The notes under the pieces are model-generated. The model worked only from the letters and a program-made list of their open reading frames with translations. It was not told the DNA's origin and did not search any database. From Edolisoma coerulescens (Eukaryota; Chordata; Aves; Passeriformes; Campephagidae), in contig VWZW01000986.1 of the NCBI GenBank assembly GCA_013397115.1, positions 201,890 to 265,889 of the forward strand: DNA of 64,000 bases, in the 5' to 3' direction. This document shows, piece after piece, positions 59,522 to 64,000 of the stretch (positions are counted from its first letter, which is position 1; each line of letters starts with the position of its first letter). Position numbers and translations under genes: made by a program.

Positions 59522-60770
59522 TTTATATACTTCCTTTGTAAAAGGAGCCAGTATAATTTTAGTTTCGTTAGAGATTAATATGCTGATTTTAACAGACAGG
59601 TTCTTGGCTATTTATTTGCCTGTGATTGTCTGAGTTCAGTGATGCTGTGGGCATGCTAAAAAGCTATTTATTTAATACAGTTTTATAGGAAGGTTTGACT
59701 AAATGGTCATAAGTTGACAAGGGTTTCTGTCACTTCGATATATTGGTTGATTGGGTTGCTTTTTTTTCTGTGTGCTCTGATATGAAAGGATGGATACTGT
59801 TACATGATTTTTCAGTTAAATCAAGATGCACAGTCCAGCTCAACATTCATTCTTTAAAGTTACATAAATAAATGTTCATAATGGATCACAAAGTCTGTGA
59901 AAAGAGCAGAACTTGTTTTTTACACATAAACATATACAACATTTTTGGCTCACCCCAAATCCACTCTTTCACTTGTCAGGATTCCTAAGGAATTAGGAGA
60001 CAGGCAGACATGCATCTCTGTTGGAAGGAGAAAAACAGTACTCTCACTACGAGGAGGTGCAGTTAGCTGGTGTATCTCAATTAAGAACGATTCCTGACTG
60101 TGATGGAAGTGCTCTGTCTGGGCGCCGTACATAGTTTAAATCACTCGTAGCCTAGGAAGGACCAATTCTCAACTCTTAAACTTCTCCTGCGCACTTGAGT
60201 TAATATTTTAAAGACAGTTAAGAATTTAGACTCTCAGAGGCTCATAATTTGCAAAAGCTCTTCAGTGCCTACCCTGTACTGATTTTTAACGTGAACCTTA
60301 ATGAATTGTAGGAGGCAAAATTACCATGTATCTCAGCTTCACATTGTTAATACAGGAAAACAACACTACTGTGCCTTATGATGGAGTTGTCTGGACTGAG
60401 TACACTGAAGAGAGTATTATGCTGTGTTGGGAGTCACAGAGAGATGCTCCTTTGGCTCTCAAAGAGCCAGGAGTCATTCTGAGCTGAAATATACCAATTA
60501 ACTGGACCTCCTTGTAGTGACAGAGGTGTTTTCCTCCTTCTAGCACAGATGCATGTCTGCCTGTTGCCCAGTTCTGGGAAGTTACAATCCTGTTTATTAG
60601 TATGGTCTGTGCAACTACCGAAGGCTACTACTCTCTATAATGAAGCTCCAAGAAACTGACTTCAGCTGTGTGGTTAACAATGGGATCTCCAGGGCTTCTT
60701 CTCTAGCCTTGGAATTATGCAATGTTCAGCAGTGTGTACTCGCAGTCATCTCTGATCAAACTGTGCACAA
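59522..60770. other. Non-coding, nothing recognised
   Basis: AT-rich DNA between CR1 copies, with no recognised gene or structure. A 60-codon frame at 59950-60132 (minus) is unremarkable. Confidence 0.5.
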
Positions 60771-60907
60771 GGAATCACAGAATCATAGAATGGCTTGGGT
60801 TGGAACTGACCTTTAAAGACCATCGAGTCCAATGCACCTGCTGTAGGCGGGGACACCTGCAACTAGATCAGATTACTCAAAGCACCATCCAGCCTGGCCT
60901 AAACACT
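60771..60907 (-). mobile_element. CR1 LINE 3' end, minus strand
   Basis: Plus-strand reading: 'GGAATCACAGAATCATAGAA', 'TGGCTTGGGTTGGAACTGAC', 'CTTTAAAGACCATCGAGTCC', then 'GCGGGGACACCTGCAACTAG', 'ATCAGATTACTCAAAGCACC' and 'ATCCAGCCTGGCCTAAACAC'. This is a well-preserved reverse-complement CR1 3' terminus with two octamers, truncated after about 137 bp. Confidence 0.94.
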
Positions 60908-63658
60908 TAGATGAGTGCTTACAGGATCATCCTGTGTGAAAGGAAAGTGATCTGCTAAAGTAAAATTCATATAAGACATTCTCTGTGTCTGCAGTATGTC
61001 TTGTAAATGCAAACTTGTTTCACACAAATTTCTGAACATTACAATTTTGGCAAAGAGTGAAAGCCACTGTAAGATAAAATGTTGGAAAGTGAAAGAACCC
61101 TCATGTGTTGTTGCAAACAGGCAAGCAGCAGCTTTAATGGGTTTAAGATCAAAGGGCAAGTTTTTCCCCATATGGAAAATAAGTGGTCACTGTGTATTTA
61201 ACATTCTGCATAAGCACAATAGTTGTTCCAGAACCTTTGCAACTCCGCATTTAATAAAATAACTTATTATTGAAACAGAAACATTATTGTTGCCAGAGCA
61301 ATGCATGGGCCCAGCTTTGGCGCGTGGAAGCCAGATGTGTGAGCAGCAGCCGTCTTCCTGACAGACACCCCAGGAGAGGAGCCCCTGCTGTGGGCACACG
61401 AGGTGCTGCCCTTCCACACCGCTGCCTGCAGTCCCTGCTGGTGTGCTCTGCAGCCCTGCCTTGTCGGGACTTCAGAAGGTCTTGTTTGGTGCATGGAAGA
61501 AATTATGTAACACTCTTTCCAGTTGGAGTGATTATGAGATAAAAGACCCCGAAAAATAGAGGAAATGAGTCACATCATTGGGCTTTGACTATAGAGACTC
61601 AGACAGAATAAAAGCTTGTTGTGAAAAGTAAGTGTTACATCTTGCTTTAGGTCTCAAGACCTAAACAGCTGTGCAAGAAGTTTTCTGTTCTCAAAGTAGT
61701 GTGTGATACAAAGCCATAAGCTTTTTGCTGTACCCTCTCCAGCGAGACCTAGTGCTTGACAGAGTGTGTATCTGCTCTTTGCTTTTAAGCACCAAGAAAC
61801 TTAAGCATATGAGGAAATAGGTGAACACCCCACTGCCCCCTCAGTTTTGAGACTTTGTGCTGCTTTCCTGTCAATATTTTGTGGATGAGCATAGAGAGGA
61901 GTTAAGTATTGCTGTAAGTGAGTTAAACTCAGGAAATTTTCATTGTGTCATTTGAACCTTTCAAGATGGGATTCTTCTTTTGCAATCTCACATGCTTCTG
62001 CCGTCAGGTTCTGGTCTGTTAGTACTGCTGCCTAACAACAAGAAAGGGCACTTCGGATTCCAGAAAGTGCAGGACTTATTTAGGTTAAGGAAGACAAGAC
62101 TAATCTTGTGGTATAAAACTGAACACCCTCAAGCTAAAGTGCCATGATTGATTCTTAGAAGTAAGTTTAATACTAACAGTGCATTATGTTAGAAAAATAT
62201 TCTATGTTCCATTTATATCTTTGTTTACTACTGGGAGAAAATGATAGGAAATTAACAGGATTTTCTTTGCTCCGGTGATATTTATGAGTCAGCTCATAAT
62301 TCCCAACACAAGCCATATTTCCACTGAAGTCAACTGTAAGGTTTCAATAAAAAACAAAACCCAGCTATTAGTTACTAGGAGTAAATAAAGTTAGACAAAG
62401 AAGACCTAGATCTTGGTACATTAAAGAATTTTTTTAAAATGCTAGTTCTTCATAACATTATGGCATTACTCTGCCAAGTTTAATGAGCCCTGGCGTTTGT
62501 GGCTGCTTAGATTTCTTTTGTTGTAGCTGTGAGGCGCTACATTGGGGCTATAAGGTAGCCTGGACTTGTAAATGCTCTGTTATGCTTGTCACTTTTTTTT
62601 AATAACATCATGGTTATATGTGGTTATATATGGGTTTTTTCAGGATAGACTTGCTGTTGCCTCCTCATTCTCCTCTTTAACACTCCACAATGGAGTGCTC
62701 AAAAATATTCTTCTGTATTTCAGTGTAATAAATATGATAAATCATTCCTGTCTTAATCAACTTGCTGAATTAAAGCATCATGAAATGATCAGATTATTTG
62801 GTATCTAGGATTTTTTATCACTTTGTACCATTTCTCCCACAGCCACCACAGGCTGATATAATGATGTGGTACAATACACGTCAAAGTTCTGATGTTTCCA
62901 CTTAAAATAATTCTTTTTATTTAAAAAGAAATAATTTTTTGAAGTGTGCTTTATTGTCTTATCTTAACATGTGAGATAACCACCTTTAATGGCAGCAAAT
63001 AAATTGGAATCCCCATACAAAGCCAGGGATCCCATAGATTCTTCATCTATGTCATGGAACTGAGCATTACTGCCAGAACAATCATGTTATTTTGCAGCCT
63101 GGAAAGCTATTATTGGAGAACTTGTGGGTACTTCTTTGTTCATTGTGGGTACTTCTTTGTTCACAAGTCTGGAAGGATAAAAAATTGTAGAAGTAGCTCA
63201 GGGTTGCTAAGATGCATTCTTGAGAGAGTTGATTAAAAGAAGTTCCTTTTGCTCATATACTACAGTACAGTATCTTTATATGACTGCATTTGAGTGTCCT
63301 TTCTCCTGAAAAACTCCTTTAATTGTCAGTGTTGTTCACTATGTATCAATGAAAAACAAATGTAAAACCAAAGCAAAATCCAGTATATAATATACTACTG
63401 GAGAAAAAAATAAGAGAAATGAGGAAATTGGTTTTTGTTCCAGAGCTCTTTAACAGGATGAAGTATTTTAAGTGAAAATGCACAGCTGACTCAAGTGCTT
63501 CCCACAGTATCAACCTATCATAGTCAATTTGGGCTAATAGTCTTAATCCCAAGCTTTTATTAAAGTATGTCAATCAGGCACCTGAATTTGAAAGATTAAA
63601 TTTTCAATAGATTTTGTCCCCATCTTTACCTTTAATTAGGATTTAAAACAGTACTGAA
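60908..63658. other. Non-coding, one GC-richer patch
   Basis: No gene is recognised. A GC-richer patch at about 61305-61475 carries overlapping open frames on both strands (61187-61542), which is expected from its composition. CpG is sparse. The perfect 21-bp tandem duplication at 63122-63163 is listed separately. Words near 62312-62340 (CCACTGAAGTCAACTG) may be another old palindromic-repeat remnant. Confidence 0.5.
63122..63163 (+). repeat. Perfect 21-bp tandem duplication
   Basis: The unit starting TTGTGGGTACTTCTTTG occurs at 63122-63142 and again, identically, at 63143-63163. It is a likely recent slippage event and possibly polymorphic. Confidence 0.97.
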
Positions 63659-63815
63659 ATCACAGGATCAGAGAATATTCTGAGCTGGCAGGTACCCACA
63701 GGAATCATCAAAGTCCAACTCCTGGCCCTGCACAGGACAGCCCCAAGAACTGCACCATGTGCCTGAGAGCATTGTCCAAATGCTTCTAGAACTCTGGCAG
63801 GCTGGTGCTGTGATA
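63659..63815 (-). mobile_element. CR1-type LINE 3' end, distinct subfamily, minus strand
   Basis: Plus-strand reading: 'ATCACAGGATCAGAGAATAT', 'TCTGAGCTGGCAGGTACCCA', 'CAGGAATCATCAAAGTCCAA', 'CTCCTGGCCCTGCACAGGAC' and 'CACCATGTGCCTGAGAGCAT', then 'TGTCCAAATGCTTCTAGAAC'. The AATATTCTGAG...CCCACA...TCCTGGCCCTGCACAGGACA layout is a CR1 subfamily different from the other copies here. I recall it from songbirds and other Neoaves, which hints at, but does not prove, such a host. Confidence 0.85.
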
Positions 63816-64000
63816 TATCCTCAGGTACTCAAATGTGAAATATCCCCACTTTTTGTAAATTGCGGCTCATTTGCTAAATAGGCTCATTTGATAGTGTTTT
63901 TTCAACACAAAAACTTGACATCCAGAAGTACCTATCCCTAGTAAAAGATGTACTGGCAAGTCCAGAGAAAAATTTCATCCAGGTAAATGGTTACTCCCAG
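63816..64000. other. Non-coding end of window
   Basis: Unassigned sequence up to the window edge. I see no feature in it. Confidence 0.5.

Noticed and set aside
61187..61542. Overlapping frames in a GC-richer patch
   Set aside because: Open on both strands at once, low CpG, no domain motif. Explained by local base composition.
61600..61760. Possible LTR with AATAAA-type signal
   Set aside because: An AATAAA is present but there are no TG...CA ends, no primer-binding site and no second copy.
1..64000. CRISPR array, operon, phage or plasmid content
   Set aside because: No regular short repeats with spacers, no prokaryote-like coding density and no ribosome-binding-site/ORF pattern. CR1 content marks this as vertebrate DNA.

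Overview
This window looks like avian nuclear DNA from a gene-poor region (intergenic desert or the inside of a very long intron). The main support is a set of CR1 LINE copies. Several end in the bird-type 3' terminus, tandem ATTCTRTGA-like octamers preceded by a 'CCCTTCCAACCC'-like stretch, and one keeps recognisable CR1 reverse transcriptase. The rest is AT-rich, CpG-poor single-copy-looking sequence with short tandem duplications and homopolymer tracts. There are no closely packed reading frames, no bacterial-style operons and no rRNA or recognisable tRNA. Most open frames are under 130 codons, and none outside CR1 resembles a protein family I know.

Layout. Positions 1-5226 are unique-looking, with one GC-richer patch (about 3.05-3.43 kb) carrying an unusually long stop-free frame. 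A plus-strand CR1 3' fragment lies at 5227-5722. Unique AT-rich DNA follows to 11.29 kb. Next is a CR1 pair: a short minus-strand 3' end (11291-11404) and a longer plus-strand copy (11781-12789) with RT motifs, frameshifts, a premature stop, an internal deletion and a 37-base assembly gap. A minus-strand CR1 (16330-16728) runs into a GC-richer, repeat-like segment that I could not classify. From 17 kb to 56 kb there is one tiny CR1 tip (21957-22018). Otherwise this stretch holds only unique-looking DNA, small tandem duplications, simple repeats and what appear to be eroded palindromic repeats. From 55.98 to 60.91 kb four CR1 fragments cluster, and a fifth of a different type lies at 63659-63815.

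No gene was identified with confidence. Weak leads are a 54-bp candidate exon with good splice signals (54540-54593, plus strand), a recursive-splice-like site (near 56683, minus strand), two long frames on the minus strand (2844-3440; 38875-39283) and one on the plus strand (36007-36462). Each may be chance. Nothing here shows a clear new biological system. The most informative content is the CR1 history, the perfect inverted repeats and the tandem micro-duplications.
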